This document shows, piece after piece, positions 26,900 to 35,799 of a DNA stretch of 64,000 nucleotides. How positions within the stretch are numbered: position 1 is the first letter of the stretch; the number at the start of each line of letters is the position of its first letter. Below the pieces are notes generated by a model, which did not search any database, was not told where the DNA came from, and saw only the letters and a program-made list of their open reading frames with translations. The stretch is from Pseudoblastomonas marina (GTDB lineage Bacteria; Pseudomonadota; Alphaproteobacteria; Sphingomonadales; Sphingomonadaceae), in the NCBI RefSeq assembly GCF_014641655.1, contig NZ_BMID01000001.1, positions 558,001 to 622,000 of the forward strand. Reading direction: 5' to 3'. Both the position numbers and the translations under genes were made by a program.

Positions 26900-27886
26900 A
26901 TGCAATTCGTGCTTGGTCTGATCTTGGTGCTGGTCGCCGCGTTCCTTTTCATGGGCGTGCGCGTGGTGAAACAGGGCTATGTCTATACGATCGAACGGCT
27001 GGGCAAGTACACGCTCCCCGCCGAACCGGGTCTGCACCTGATCATCCCGTTCATCGATCGCGTCGGTCACAAGATCAACATGATGGAGCAGGTGCTCGAC
27101 ATCCCGGGGCAGGAGATCATCACCAAGGACAACGCGATGGTCGGGGTCGACGCGGTGGTGTTCTTCCAGGTGCTCGACGCGGGCAAGGCGGCTTACGAGG
27201 TTTCAGGCCTGCACAATGCGATCCTTGCGTTGACGACCACGAACCTGCGCACCGTGATGGGCTCGATGGATCTCGACGAGACGCTGTCGAAACGCGACGA
27301 TATCAACGCGCGCCTGCTTTCGGTGGTCGATCACGCGACCTCGCCCTGGGGGATCAAGATCACCCGCGTCGAGATCAAGGATATCCGCCCGCCCTTGGAC
27401 ATTTCCGAGGCGATGGCGCGGCAGATGAAGGCCGAGCGCCTCAAGCGCGCCGAGATACTCGAGGCCGAGGGCGACCGCCAGAGCCGCATCCTGCGCGCCG
27501 AGGGCGAGAAGCAGAGCGCGATCCTCCAGGCCGAGGGCAAGAAGGAATCGGCCTTCCGCAACGCCGAGGCGCGCGAACGCGAGGCCGAGGCCGAGGCCGC
27601 CGCGACCCGCGCCGTTTCCGAAGCCATCGCCGAAAGCGGGGTGCAGGCGATCAATTACTTCGTGGCGCAGGAATACACCAAGGCGATCGGCAAGTTCGCG
27701 ACCAGTCCCAATGCCAAGACCATCCTGTTCCCGGTCGAAGCGACCAATCTCATCGGCACGCTCGGCGGGATCGGCGAGCTGGCGCGCGAGGCGCTGGGCG
27801 AGCACAAGGACGGCGACGTCACGACGCCGATCCCCGAAAGCAAGCCGCGCAGCCGCGTCACGGTTCCGCATAGCCGGAACGCCTGA
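26900..27886 (+). CDS. SPFH/band-7 membrane protein (paraslipin/QmcA type)
   Basis: The protein is 328 residues: one N-terminal membrane segment (about 3-20), the band-7 domain (about 22-200, [61 protein letters not shown]), and a charged coiled-coil (about 170-235) rich in Glu, Lys and Arg. SPFH proteins make large membrane-bound oligomers linked to lipid microdomains and membrane quality control. The ATG at 26900 has GGAGG five bases upstream inside a hairpin. Its stop overlaps the next start by one base (TGATG), and the SPFH-NfeD pair is a widespread functional module. Confidence 0.95.
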   Translation: MQFVLGLILVLVAAFLFMGVRVVKQGYVYTIERLGKYTLPAEPGLHLIIPFIDRVGHKINMMEQVLDIPGQEIITKDNAMVGVDAVVFFQVLDAGKAAYEVSGLHNAILALTTTNLRTVMGSMDLDETLSKRDDINARLLSVVDHATSPWGIKITRVEIKDIRPPLDISEAMARQMKAERLKRAEILEAEGDRQSRILRAEGEKQSAILQAEGKKESAFRNAEAREREAEAEAAATRAVSEAIAESGVQAINYFVAQEYTKAIGKFATSPNAKTILFPVEATNLIGTLGGIGELAREALGEHKDGDVTTPIPESKPRSRVTVPHSRNA

Positions 27887-28365
27887 TGCTCGAAGGGATC
27901 GAACCGCACTGGATCTGGCTCGCGGTCGGCATCGCGCTGGTCACCGCCGAGATGGTGGTGCCCGGCGTCTACCTTATCTGGCTCGGGATGGCGGCGATCC
28001 TGACCGCGGGGCTGGCCTTCGCCGCGCCGGTGGGGATCGAGATCCAGGTCGTGACCTTCGCGATCCTTTCGATCCTCGGCGCCTTCGCCGGGCGCAACTG
28101 GCTCCGCGACAACCCGATCGTGGGCGCCGACCCGCTGATGAACCGGCGCGGCCACCGGCTCGTCGGTGAAGTCGTGCGCGTGACGCAGGCGATCGAGGAC
28201 GGTAGCGGGCGGGTCCACCAGGGCGACAGCGAATGGATCGCGCGCGGGCCCGACGCCGAGGTCGGTGCGAAGATGCGGATCACCGGCTGCGACGGCGCGA
28301 TCCTGCTGGTCGAACCGCTCGATGCTCCCAAGGATACCGGAACACCCGCGCTGCCCGAAGGTTGA
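27886..28365 (+). CDS. NfeD-family membrane protein
   Basis: This 159-residue protein has two to three N-terminal membrane helices (about 10-75) with IALVTAEMVVPGVYLIWLGMAA, then an OB-fold domain (about 85-150) with NRRGHRLVGEVVRV and EWIARGPDAEVGAKMRIT. It is the short, protease-less type of NfeD that associates with an SPFH protein and is proposed to help anchor or organise it. It starts within the stop codon of the SPFH gene (TGATG), so translation is coupled. A 24-base gap leads to msrB. Confidence 0.93.
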   Translation: MLEGIEPHWIWLAVGIALVTAEMVVPGVYLIWLGMAAILTAGLAFAAPVGIEIQVVTFAILSILGAFAGRNWLRDNPIVGADPLMNRRGHRLVGEVVRVTQAIEDGSGRVHQGDSEWIARGPDAEVGAKMRITGCDGAILLVEPLDAPKDTGTPALPEG

Positions 28366-28389
28366 ACGCCGAAAGGAGTTCTTCGACCG

Positions 28390-28815
28390 ATGGCCGACAA
28401 GATCGTCAAATCCGATTCCGAATGGCGCGAGGCGCTGACGCCCGAACAGTATCGCATCCTGCGCGAGAAGGGCACCGAACGCGCCTTCACCGGTAAGTAC
28501 GAAGGCTTCAAGGGCGACGGCCAGTATCTCTGCGCCGGCTGCGGCCAGCCGCTGTTCGACAGCGAGGAGAAATATACGAGCGGCTCGGGCTGGCCGAGCT
28601 TCACCGAGCCCGCGGATGACGAAGCGGTCGAAACGCATCGTGACAATTCGCACGGGATGGAGCGGATCGAGGTCGTCTGCGCGCGCTGCGAGGGCCATCT
28701 CGGCCACGTCTTCCCCGACGGGCCGGGGCCGGAGGGCAACCGCTATTGCATCAATTCGGCCGCGCTCGAATTCACGCCTCGCGAGGACACCGAAGGCGCT
28801 GCGGGGGACGGTTGA
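28390..28815 (+). CDS. msrB: Peptide-methionine (R)-S-oxide reductase MsrB
   Basis: MsrB reduces methionine-R-sulfoxide in proteins. The protein is 141 residues long with two zinc CxxC motifs (CAGCG near residue 46 and CARCEG near 95) and the catalytic Cys in [10 protein letters not shown] near residue 118. The usual resolving Cys position in the SGCGWP loop is Ser here (SGSGWPSF), so the enzyme probably uses another thiol or thioredoxin directly. AAAGGAG lies 11 bases before the ATG. It follows the nfeD gene by 24 bases and may belong to the same transcript. The stereochemical partner msrA is 12 kb away at 40746. Confidence 0.97.
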   Translation: MADKIVKSDSEWREALTPEQYRILREKGTERAFTGKYEGFKGDGQYLCAGCGQPLFDSEEKYTSGSGWPSFTEPADDEAVETHRDNSHGMERIEVVCARCEGHLGHVFPDGPGPEGNRYCINSAALEFTPREDTEGAAGDG

Positions 28816-28907
28816 TCCCGGCCTTATTCATTCCATGTTCCAAATGGTCTAGGCAGGGTCCGACCGCGCAATTCGACGCGCGCAAACGAGGACTCACCTA
28901 GACCCGC

Positions 28908-31073
28908 ATGGCACACAAGTCGCGTAGACGCCGTCACCGCAATGGCGCCAGTTCCGCCCCGGCTGCGGTGACCGGATGGAAGCTCTGGCTCAAGCGCACG
29001 CTGGTCTGGGGCCTCGGTGCCGCGCTCGTCGGCGCCTTGCTGCTCGGGATCGCGGTCGCGGTTACGATGCAGGGCCTGCCGAGCTACAGCCAGCTGCGGC
29101 AGAGCCAGCCGGGCCAGACGATCGTGGTCCGCGCGCGCGATGGATCGCAGCTCGTCTCGCTCGGCCCGTCCTACGGCGAATGGCTGCCTTACGAACGGAT
29201 CCCGCAGGTCATGCGCGACGCGATGGTCTCGGTCGAGGACCGCCGCTTCGACATGCATCCGGGGGTCGATCCGATCGGCCTCGCGCGGGCGACCTGGGTG
29301 TCGCTTTCCACCGGCACGGGCATGCGCGCCACCTCGACGATCACCCAGCAGCTCGCGCGCAACATCTTCCTCAACTCCAACCGCACGATCGACCGCAAGG
29401 CGCGCGAGGCGGTGCTCGCGCTCGCGCTCGAGGCGAAGTTCTCGAAGAAGCAGATACTCGAGCTCTACCTGAACAAGGTCTATTTCGGCGGCGGCGCCTA
29501 CGGTATCGACAGCGCCAGCCGACGCTTCTTCGGCCACGGCGCCGATACGCTGAGCCTTGAAGAGGCGGCGATCATCGCCGGGCTGGTCAAGGCGCCGTCA
29601 CGCTATTCCCCCACCGCCGACGCCGATGCGGCGGTCGCCCGCGCCAGCGTGGTGCTCGATACGATGGCGCGCAACGGCTACATCACCCCCGGCCAGGCCG
29701 GGGCGGTTGATCCCGACACGGTCGACATCCGCGAAGACCGGGGCGGCAATGCGGTGCGTTATTTCACCGACTGGGTGCTGCCCCAGCTCGACCTGCTGCT
29801 GCCCACGACGTTCGAGCCGATCGAGGTCTGGACAACGCTCGATCCTGCGCTGCAGGAGGCGGCGAGCGAGGCGATCAATGCGCATGCACCCGAGGGCGCG
29901 CAGGGCGCACTCGTCAGCATGGATCGCGACGGGGCGATCCTCGCCATGGTCGGCGGCAAGGATTACGTCGAAAGCAATTACAACCGCGCCACCCAGGCCC
30001 AGCGCCAGCCGGGCTCGGCATGGAAGCTTTTCGTATACCTGACCGCGCTCGAGGCGGGCTATACGCCCGACGATCGCGTGGTCGACGAACCGGTCACGAT
30101 CGACGGCTGGAGTCCGCGCAATTCGGGCGGCGGTTTCTCGGGCGAGATCGATGTCCGAACCGCCTTCGCCTATTCGAAGAACACTGTCGCCGCGCAGCTC
30201 GGCTACGAAGTCGGCTTCACCAGCGTCGCCAGCATGGCGCGGCGGTTCGGGATCACCACGCCGATCAACACCATGCCCGCGATGGTGCTGGGCACGTCCG
30301 AAGTACGCGTGCTCGACATGACCCGCGCCTTCGCGGGGATCTCGGCGCGCGGGAAGTCGGTCGAGCCATACGGAATCCTGCGCGTGAGGACCGCGAGCGG
30401 CGAGATGCTCTACGAGCACGAGGCCAAGCGCCCGCAGCAGCTGGTGCCAGATTACGTCGCCGCGGGGATCACCGACCTGCTGCAGACCACGGTCAATATC
30501 GGCTCGGGCCGGGCGGCGAATATCGGGCGTCCGGTGGCTGGCAAGACCGGGACCACCAATTCGAACAAGGACGGCTGGTTCGTCGGCTTTTCCAGCGGCG
30601 TCACCACCGGCGTGTGGATGGGGCGCGACGATGCCCGCGCGGTCGGCGGCCTGCAGGGCGGGACCGCGCCCGCGCGCGCCTTCGCCCAGTTCATGCGCAA
30701 GGCAGTCGCCAAGCGCCCGGTCGAACAGTTCGACACAGATCTGCGCCTGCCCGAATGGCAGCTCGAACCCGACGAGGAGGATCCGTTCGGCGATCCTTCG
30801 GATTACTACTATGTCGACGAGGACGGCAATCTGATCGATCCGCGCGAGCTCGAGGACTACGATCCCGCCACGCGCCGGCCCGAAGGCATCGACGCGCCAG
30901 ACGGCAATCGCCAGAGCCCGGCGCCTGCGGTCGACCCCGAATTCCTCGACCGGGCGATCAACGGGACGCGCCGCCCACCGCCGGCAGGGCAGGCCCCGCC
31001 GTCGCACCGGAGCCCGTCACCCACGCCGAGCCCGCGCACGACCTCGCGGCCCGTGACCCAGCCGACCGAATAA
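28908..31073 (+). CDS. Class A penicillin-binding protein (PBP1A family)
   Basis: The enzyme polymerises and crosslinks peptidoglycan. The protein is 721 residues: a basic cytosolic N-terminus, a membrane helix (about 32-52), a GT51 transglycosylase domain (about 65-250) with the catalytic EDRRFDMHPGVD and TSTITQQLARN, and a transpeptidase domain (about 310-610) with GSAWKLF (SxxK), SKN, and KTGTTNSN. The C-terminal tail (about 620-721) is acidic, then proline/serine-rich and without a recognisable fold. It lies 92 bases after msrB and ends in a terminator region shared with degP. Confidence 0.96.
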   Translation: MAHKSRRRRHRNGASSAPAAVTGWKLWLKRTLVWGLGAALVGALLLGIAVAVTMQGLPSYSQLRQSQPGQTIVVRARDGSQLVSLGPSYGEWLPYERIPQVMRDAMVSVEDRRFDMHPGVDPIGLARATWVSLSTGTGMRATSTITQQLARNIFLNSNRTIDRKAREAVLALALEAKFSKKQILELYLNKVYFGGGAYGIDSASRRFFGHGADTLSLEEAAIIAGLVKAPSRYSPTADADAAVARASVVLDTMARNGYITPGQAGAVDPDTVDIREDRGGNAVRYFTDWVLPQLDLLLPTTFEPIEVWTTLDPALQEAASEAINAHAPEGAQGALVSMDRDGAILAMVGGKDYVESNYNRATQAQRQPGSAWKLFVYLTALEAGYTPDDRVVDEPVTIDGWSPRNSGGGFSGEIDVRTAFAYSKNTVAAQLGYEVGFTSVASMARRFGITTPINTMPAMVLGTSEVRVLDMTRAFAGISARGKSVEPYGILRVRTASGEMLYEHEAKRPQQLVPDYVAAGITDLLQTTVNIGSGRAANIGRPVAGKTGTTNSNKDGWFVGFSSGVTTGVWMGRDDARAVGGLQGGTAPARAFAQFMRKAVAKRPVEQFDTDLRLPEWQLEPDEEDPFGDPSDYYYVDEDGNLIDPRELEDYDPATRRPEGIDAPDGNRQSPAPAVDPEFLDRAINGTRRPPPAGQAPPSHRSPSPTPSPRTTSRPVTQPTE

Positions 31074-31089
31074 CGCTTAGGCCAATATG

Positions 31090-31125
31090 AAAGGGGCGCC
31101 GCGACCGTGGTCGCAGCGCCCCTTT
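31090..31125. terminator. Bidirectional hairpin between PBP1A and degP
   Basis: The arms AAAGGGGCGC and GCGCCCCTTT pair perfectly, with an inner GCGACC/GGTCGC helix and one mismatch, forming a 17-pair stem around a 2-base loop. It sits between the convergent stops (31073 and 31145). T-runs are short, but its symmetry allows use from both sides. Confidence 0.75.
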
Positions 31126-31144
31126 AGCTTATTCCTGTCAACTC

Positions 31145-32671
31145 CTAGCGCAGCCGCACGGCGATGAATCGCGGCGGTGCGCCGGGGCGCTGGACTTCGA
31201 GGAGGATCGAGCCGCGCCCTGCTTCCTCAAATCCCTCGAGGATCGTCTCGAGCTCCTCGACCGTGTTCACTTCCTGCTGGTTGGCGGAGAGGATCACATC
31301 GCGGCGACGCAGGCCGCGCTGGCCGGCATCGGAAGTCGGGTCGACCACGCTGATGACGAGACCGCCGGTATTGGTCGGCAGACCAAGCTGGCGCGCGATC
31401 TGTCCGGTCATCGGGACCACCGACACGCCGAGCGAGTCCTCGATCAGGCCAGCACCCTGGCGCTGCGGCGCCTGGTTGAGGCCGTCTTCTTCCTCCTCGT
31501 CCTGCTGGCCGAAGCCCTGTGCGGCCAGCTCTTCTTCGGAGGGCCGCGTACCCACCGTCACATTGACGGTCCGGCGTTCGCCGCGACGGACCAGTTCGAT
31601 CGGAATGCGCTTGCCGGGCTCGATATTGGCCACGATGAAGCTGAGTGTCTGCTCGGGGGTCACTTCCTTGCCGTCGATCCTGACGATCACGTCGCCGGCC
31701 TGGATGCCGGCCTTCGCTGCCGCACCGCCGGGCTCCACGCCCTGGACGAATTCACCGCGGTTTTCTGCCACGCCGAGCGATTCTGCGAGCACGTCGTCGA
31801 CCGGCGAGATGCGAACGCCGAGGTAGCCGCGCTCGATCGCCTTGCCGTCGCGCAGCCGATCGATGATCGGCTCGGCGATTTCGGCGGGGATCGCGAATCC
31901 GATGCCGACGCTACCGCCCGTAGGCGAGAAGATCGCATTGTTGATGCCGATGACGTTGCCCTGCAGGTCGAACATCGGGCCACCCGAATTGCCGCGATTG
32001 ATGGCTGCATCGGTCTGGATGTAGCGGTCGTAGGCGCCGCCCTGGCCGGTATTGCGATAGACCGCCGAGATGATGCCCGAGGTCACGGTGCCCGACAGGC
32101 CGAACGGGTTGCCGATCGCGATCACCCAATCGCCCACGCGTGCGCTGCTCGAATCGCCGAATTCGACGAACGGGAAGGCTTCGGAGCGCTCGATCTTGAG
32201 CACGGCGAGGTCGGAAGCGGCATCGCGACCGATGAGCTCGGCTTCGTATTCGGTCCCGTCGACCAGCGTCACGGTGATCGATTCGAGTTCGGCGGCGCGG
32301 CTGGGCGCGACGACGTGGTTGTTGGTGACGATGTAGCCATCGGCCGAGATGAGGAAGCCCGAGCCGAGCGAGCTCGCCTGGCGGGTGGTCTGGCCATCGC
32401 CGCGGCGGCCGAACAGGTCGGCGAACGGCGTGCCTTCGAACGGGTTGTTGGAGACGCGCACGCGCTGGGTGGTCGAAATGTTGACCACCGCCGGCTGCAA
32501 CGCTTCGGTCAAGTCGGCAAAGCTGCCCGGCGCACCGGCGCGCGGGGCCATCCGCGAAATGGCCGAATCGTCGTTCTGGGCAACTTGCGCACCTACCGGC
32601 TGGCCGGTCGCAAGCGTGACGGCAGCACCTCCCATCAGCAGGGCGGTGGTCACTCCATAGGCATAGCGCAT
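31145..32671 (-). CDS. degP: Periplasmic Do-family serine protease/chaperone
   Basis: The protein is 508 residues: signal peptide (about 1-30), trypsin-like domain with the triad His in VTNNHVV, Asp in AASDLAVLKI and Ser in RGNSGGPMFD, then two PDZ domains (about 275-365 and 410-500). A Glu/Gln-rich linker (EEEEDGLNQAPQRQ) separates the two PDZ domains. DegP/MucD degrades or refolds misfolded envelope proteins. I chose the ATG at 32671 (GAGGAAAG upstream); an in-frame codon at 32716 would add 15 residues before the signal. It is the last gene of hflK-hflC-degP, 113 bases after hflC, an arrangement typical of alphaproteobacteria. Confidence 0.95.
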   Translation of the reverse strand: MRYAYGVTTALLMGGAAVTLATGQPVGAQVAQNDDSAISRMAPRAGAPGSFADLTEALQPAVVNISTTQRVRVSNNPFEGTPFADLFGRRGDGQTTRQASSLGSGFLISADGYIVTNNHVVAPSRAAELESITVTLVDGTEYEAELIGRDAASDLAVLKIERSEAFPFVEFGDSSSARVGDWVIAIGNPFGLSGTVTSGIISAVYRNTGQGGAYDRYIQTDAAINRGNSGGPMFDLQGNVIGINNAIFSPTGGSVGIGFAIPAEIAEPIIDRLRDGKAIERGYLGVRISPVDDVLAESLGVAENRGEFVQGVEPGGAAAKAGIQAGDVIVRIDGKEVTPEQTLSFIVANIEPGKRIPIELVRRGERRTVNVTVGTRPSEEELAAQGFGQQDEEEEDGLNQAPQRQGAGLIEDSLGVSVVPMTGQIARQLGLPTNTGGLVISVVDPTSDAGQRGLRRRDVILSANQQEVNTVEELETILEGFEEAGRGSILLEVQRPGAPPRFIAVRLR

Positions 32672-32784
32672 GGCGGGTCTTTCCTCTTGCGTTTTCTTCG
32701 GGTCAAATGCGACCACGAATGTAGACGTTCCGCGGCTTAATCGCTATTGAACGCGAGGACACCACCGAAGTCGTCTGTCGATCC

Positions 32785-33624
32785 CTAACGTCGTCCGCGG
32801 AACTGACGCAGATACTCGTTGTCGGGCGACAGGATGATGCTCGATTCCGAACCGTTCTCGTCATCCTGCGCGAAGGTCGCGTCATAGCTCTGCATCGCGC
32901 GGTAGAAATCGTAGAACTCGGCGTCCTTGCCATATGCCTCGGCATAAATCCGGGCGGCTTCGGCGTCGGCCTCGGCGCGAATGATCCGGGCATCGCGCGC
33001 ACCCTGCGCGCGGATCGTTAGGGCTTCGCGTTGGCGGTCGGTTTCCATCCGCTGGAAGGCGGATTCGAGCGGGGCGCCCTGCGGCAGGTCGGTGCGCTTG
33101 ATCTGCACGTCGATCACCTCGGCACCGTACTGGCGCGCCTGGCGGTCGAGATTGATGCGGACATTGGCGAGCGCGGCGCCGCGTTCGGCGGTGAGCATCG
33201 CCTGGAAGGTCCGGCGACCGAGTTCCTGGCGCAGCACCGAGTTGAGGATCGGCTCGAGCGCGGCACGCACGCCGTCGGTGGTGCCGGCGCGTTCGACCAT
33301 GCGGACCGGATCGACGATCCGGAAACGCGCATAGGCGTTGACGAGCAGGCGCTGCTGGTCGTTCGAAAGCACTTCCTCGTCGGTCATTTCGAGGTCGAGC
33401 AGGCGCTTTTCGACCATCCGGACCTGGTCGATGATCGGGACCTTGAAGTAGAGTCCGGCATTGGTCTCGCCATTGGGCGTGTTGACCACGCCGACCGGTT
33501 CACCGGCGCGCAGGACGACGGCCTGTTCCTCTTCGGGCACGACGAAGGCGCTGAGGAAGAACAGCACGATGGCAATGGCGAGCCCGACCAGGAGGCCGCG
33601 GCGGTTCTGGAGAATTCCGTCCAT
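32785..33624 (-). CDS. hflC: Protease modulator HflC
   Basis: HflC, with HflK, forms a large periplasmic-side SPFH cage around the FtsH protease and modulates its action on membrane proteins. The protein has 279 residues: a membrane helix (about 11-27), then the band-7 domain, with EEEQAVVLRAGEPVGV, YFKVPIIDQVRMVEKRLLDLEM and ALEPILNSVLRQELG, and an Ala/Glu-rich helical C-terminal region (about 200-250). The gene begins one base after the hflK stop, so the two are surely co-translated. The ATG at 33624 is preceded by a GGAGGC stretch within the end of hflK. Confidence 0.96.
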   Translation of the reverse strand: MDGILQNRRGLLVGLAIAIVLFFLSAFVVPEEEQAVVLRAGEPVGVVNTPNGETNAGLYFKVPIIDQVRMVEKRLLDLEMTDEEVLSNDQQRLLVNAYARFRIVDPVRMVERAGTTDGVRAALEPILNSVLRQELGRRTFQAMLTAERGAALANVRINLDRQARQYGAEVIDVQIKRTDLPQGAPLESAFQRMETDRQREALTIRAQGARDARIIRAEADAEAARIYAEAYGKDAEFYDFYRAMQSYDATFAQDDENGSESSIILSPDNEYLRQFRGRR

Positions 33625-33625
33625 C

Positions 33626-34768
33626 TTACTGGCCTCCCTGCTGGGGTGCGGTGACCGTGGCGGTCGAACCCTGTTGCTGTGCGCGGCGCCGGATTTCGGG
33701 CAGCGGCAGGTAGGTCTGCACATTGCCCGGTTCGACGATCGTCTTGTCGGTCTGGCGCAACACGCGCTCCATGGTTTCGTAATAGAGACGCTGGCGTGTG
33801 ACTTCGGGCGCGAGGCGATACTGTTCGTAGACCTTGTCGAATGCCTCGGCCTGGCCTTCGGCTTCGGCGAGCACCTGCTGCGCGTAACCGCGGGCCTGAT
33901 TGCGGGCGGCGTCGGCATTCTGTTCCGCGACCGAGACGTCGCGGAAGGCGTCGACCACCTGGCTCGGCGGGTCGGCCTTGTCGATTTCGACACCGAGAAT
34001 GTTGATGCCCGCGGCATAGCCGTCGAGCACGCGCTGCATGCGCTCGCGCACGGCGAGCTCGATTTCGGCGCGGCCCTGGCCCGAGAAGGTCTCGTCGAGC
34101 GTCTTTTCGGCGACAGAGGCGCGCATCGCGGCTTCGGCGACTTCGCTCACGGTTTCTTCGGGCTCGACGAGGCGGAACTTGAAATTGGCGAGGCTCTTCA
34201 CGTTCCAGCGCACGATATAGCTGAGGTCGACGAGGTTCTGGTCGCCGGTCAGGATCAGCTTGGCCTGCTGGTCGCTCGTCGGGATGTCGATCGCGCGGAC
34301 GCCGTCGACGCTGATGATGTCGACCGTCTCGATCGGCCACGGCGCGGAGATGTTGAAACCCGGTTCGAGCGTGCGGGTGTAATTGCCCAGCGTCTTGACC
34401 ACGCCCTGTTCCTCGGCATCGACGACGTGGAACATCGAAGACCCGAGGCCCAGCGCCACGATCGCAACCACCGCGACCGGGAACCAGCTCTTGCCGCCGG
34501 GGCGCTGCGGCATGCGGAAATTGCCGCCGCCGCCACCGCCACCGCCGCGGCGCTTCTTCGAGAAGATGTTCTCGACATTGCCGCCGCCGCCGGCCGATGT
34601 TTCGGGCGGCAGCCAGGGATTGCGCGGCCCGCCCGACGATCCGGGCGGGGGCGTGGGATCGGGCCGCGGGCCGTTGCCGTCGCCGCTCCCCTTGTTGCCC
34701 CAGGGGCTCTTGCGCTTGCCGGCCATCCACAGGCCGCCGTTCTTTACCAACCGGGTGAATCCGTCCAT
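33626..34768 (-). CDS. hflK: FtsH protease activity modulator HflK
   Basis: The protein is 380 residues, the larger partner of HflC. The N-terminus is a long, unstructured cytosolic stretch with proline/glycine repeats and a run of eight glycines (about residues 75-82), then a membrane helix (about 95-112) and the band-7 domain with EEQGVVKTLGNYTRTLEPGF, DLSYIVRWNVKSLANF and GINILGVEIDKADPP. The C-terminal part is helical and Gln/Ala-rich. I chose the ATG at 34768 (MDGFTRLVKNGG); MAGKRKSPWG fourteen codons later is possible. It is the first gene of hflK-hflC-degP and is divergent from mrp. Confidence 0.95.
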   Translation of the reverse strand: MDGFTRLVKNGGLWMAGKRKSPWGNKGSGDGNGPRPDPTPPPGSSGGPRNPWLPPETSAGGGGNVENIFSKKRRGGGGGGGGNFRMPQRPGGKSWFPVAVVAIVALGLGSSMFHVVDAEEQGVVKTLGNYTRTLEPGFNISAPWPIETVDIISVDGVRAIDIPTSDQQAKLILTGDQNLVDLSYIVRWNVKSLANFKFRLVEPEETVSEVAEAAMRASVAEKTLDETFSGQGRAEIELAVRERMQRVLDGYAAGINILGVEIDKADPPSQVVDAFRDVSVAEQNADAARNQARGYAQQVLAEAEGQAEAFDKVYEQYRLAPEVTRQRLYYETMERVLRQTDKTIVEPGNVQTYLPLPEIRRRAQQQGSTATVTAPQQGGQ

Positions 34769-34845
34769 GCGGCGGATATAGTCAGGCTCCCTTGCGAAAA
34801 ACAGGGGGCGCATACGAAATTTCGACCGGGGTTCGACGAAAGACG

Positions 34846-35799
34846 GTGAACGAACAGCTATTGGAACGACTGCCCGATGACCTGCGCGCACGCGTTCAGT
34901 CCGCGCGGCTGGCCGAAGGCCGCGCGGTGCTGGTGCTCGATGCCAGCGGGCTCGACGCGGCGGCGCGCAAGGCGCTCGAGGATGAGACGCGCTCGCGCGT
35001 GGGAGCGCTCGACGATGTAAGCGAGGTTCACGTCGCGCTGACCGCGGACAAGCCGCACCGCCGGATGATCGCGATCGGATCGGGCAAGGGCGGCGTGGGC
35101 AAGTCGACGCTCGCGGCCAACCTCGCGGTCGCGCTGGCACGGCGCGGGCGCAAGGTCGGTGTGGTCGATGCCGATATCTACGGGCCCTCGCAGGCGCGGC
35201 TGCTCTCGACCGAGGGGCAGAAGCCTACCGCGAGGGACAAGCAGTTGATCCCGCTCGACACCGAAAGCGGGGTCAGGCTCCTGTCGATGGGCAACCTCGT
35301 CGAGGCCGACCGGGCGATTGCGTGGCGCGGGCCGATGGTGGCCGGCGCGCTTGGCCAGATGATCGAGGGCGATTGGGGCGATACCGACACGCTGATCGTC
35401 GACCTTCCGCCGGGCACCGGCGACGTCCAGCTCACGATGGTCCAGAAGCACAAGCCCGACGGCGCGATCATCGTTTCGACCCCGCAGGACCTCGCGCTGA
35501 TGGATGCGACGCGGGCCCTGAATCTGTTTCACACCGCCGATGTCCCGATCGTGGGGCTGGTCGAGAACATGGCCGGCTATGTCTGCCCGCATTGCGGCGA
35601 GGTCTCCGATCCCTTCGGCAGCGGCGGGATGGAATCGGTCGCCGAGCAAATCAACGTGCCCTTCCTCGGCCGGATCCCGCTCGACATCGCGATCCGAACC
35701 GCAAGCGATGCCGGCAAGCCGGTGGCGGGCGGCGACGACCTGCGCGGCCGCGCCTTCGACGCGATCGCCGAAAGGCTCGAGGCATGGATGGCGAGCTGA
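34846..35799 (+). CDS. mrp: Iron-sulfur cluster carrier ATPase Mrp/ApbC
   Basis: Mrp is a P-loop ATPase that carries and transfers 4Fe-4S clusters. The protein is 317 residues from the GTG at 34846. A short DUF59-like N-terminal part (about 1-75) is followed by the deviant Walker A GSGKGGVGKSTLAANLA, VVDADIYGPSQ, LIVDLPPGTGDVQLT, and the cluster-binding CPHC in GYVCPHCGE. A TTG at 34792 in the same frame would give 18 more residues; I prefer the GTG since the extra stretch has no family similarity, but neither has a strong ribosome site. The end overlaps the following molybdo-enzyme gene by 16 bases. Confidence 0.94.
   Translation: MNEQLLERLPDDLRARVQSARLAEGRAVLVLDASGLDAAARKALEDETRSRVGALDDVSEVHVALTADKPHRRMIAIGSGKGGVGKSTLAANLAVALARRGRKVGVVDADIYGPSQARLLSTEGQKPTARDKQLIPLDTESGVRLLSMGNLVEADRAIAWRGPMVAGALGQMIEGDWGDTDTLIVDLPPGTGDVQLTMVQKHKPDGAIIVSTPQDLALMDATRALNLFHTADVPIVGLVENMAGYVCPHCGEVSDPFGSGGMESVAEQINVPFLGRIPLDIAIRTASDAGKPVAGGDDLRGRAFDAIAERLEAWMAS

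Noticed and set aside
26663-27070. A 135-codon minus-strand frame across the upstream gap and start of the SPFH gene
   Set aside because: It lies antisense to conserved SPFH sequence and its own product shows nothing familiar; the gap 26656-26877 otherwise holds only the leader.
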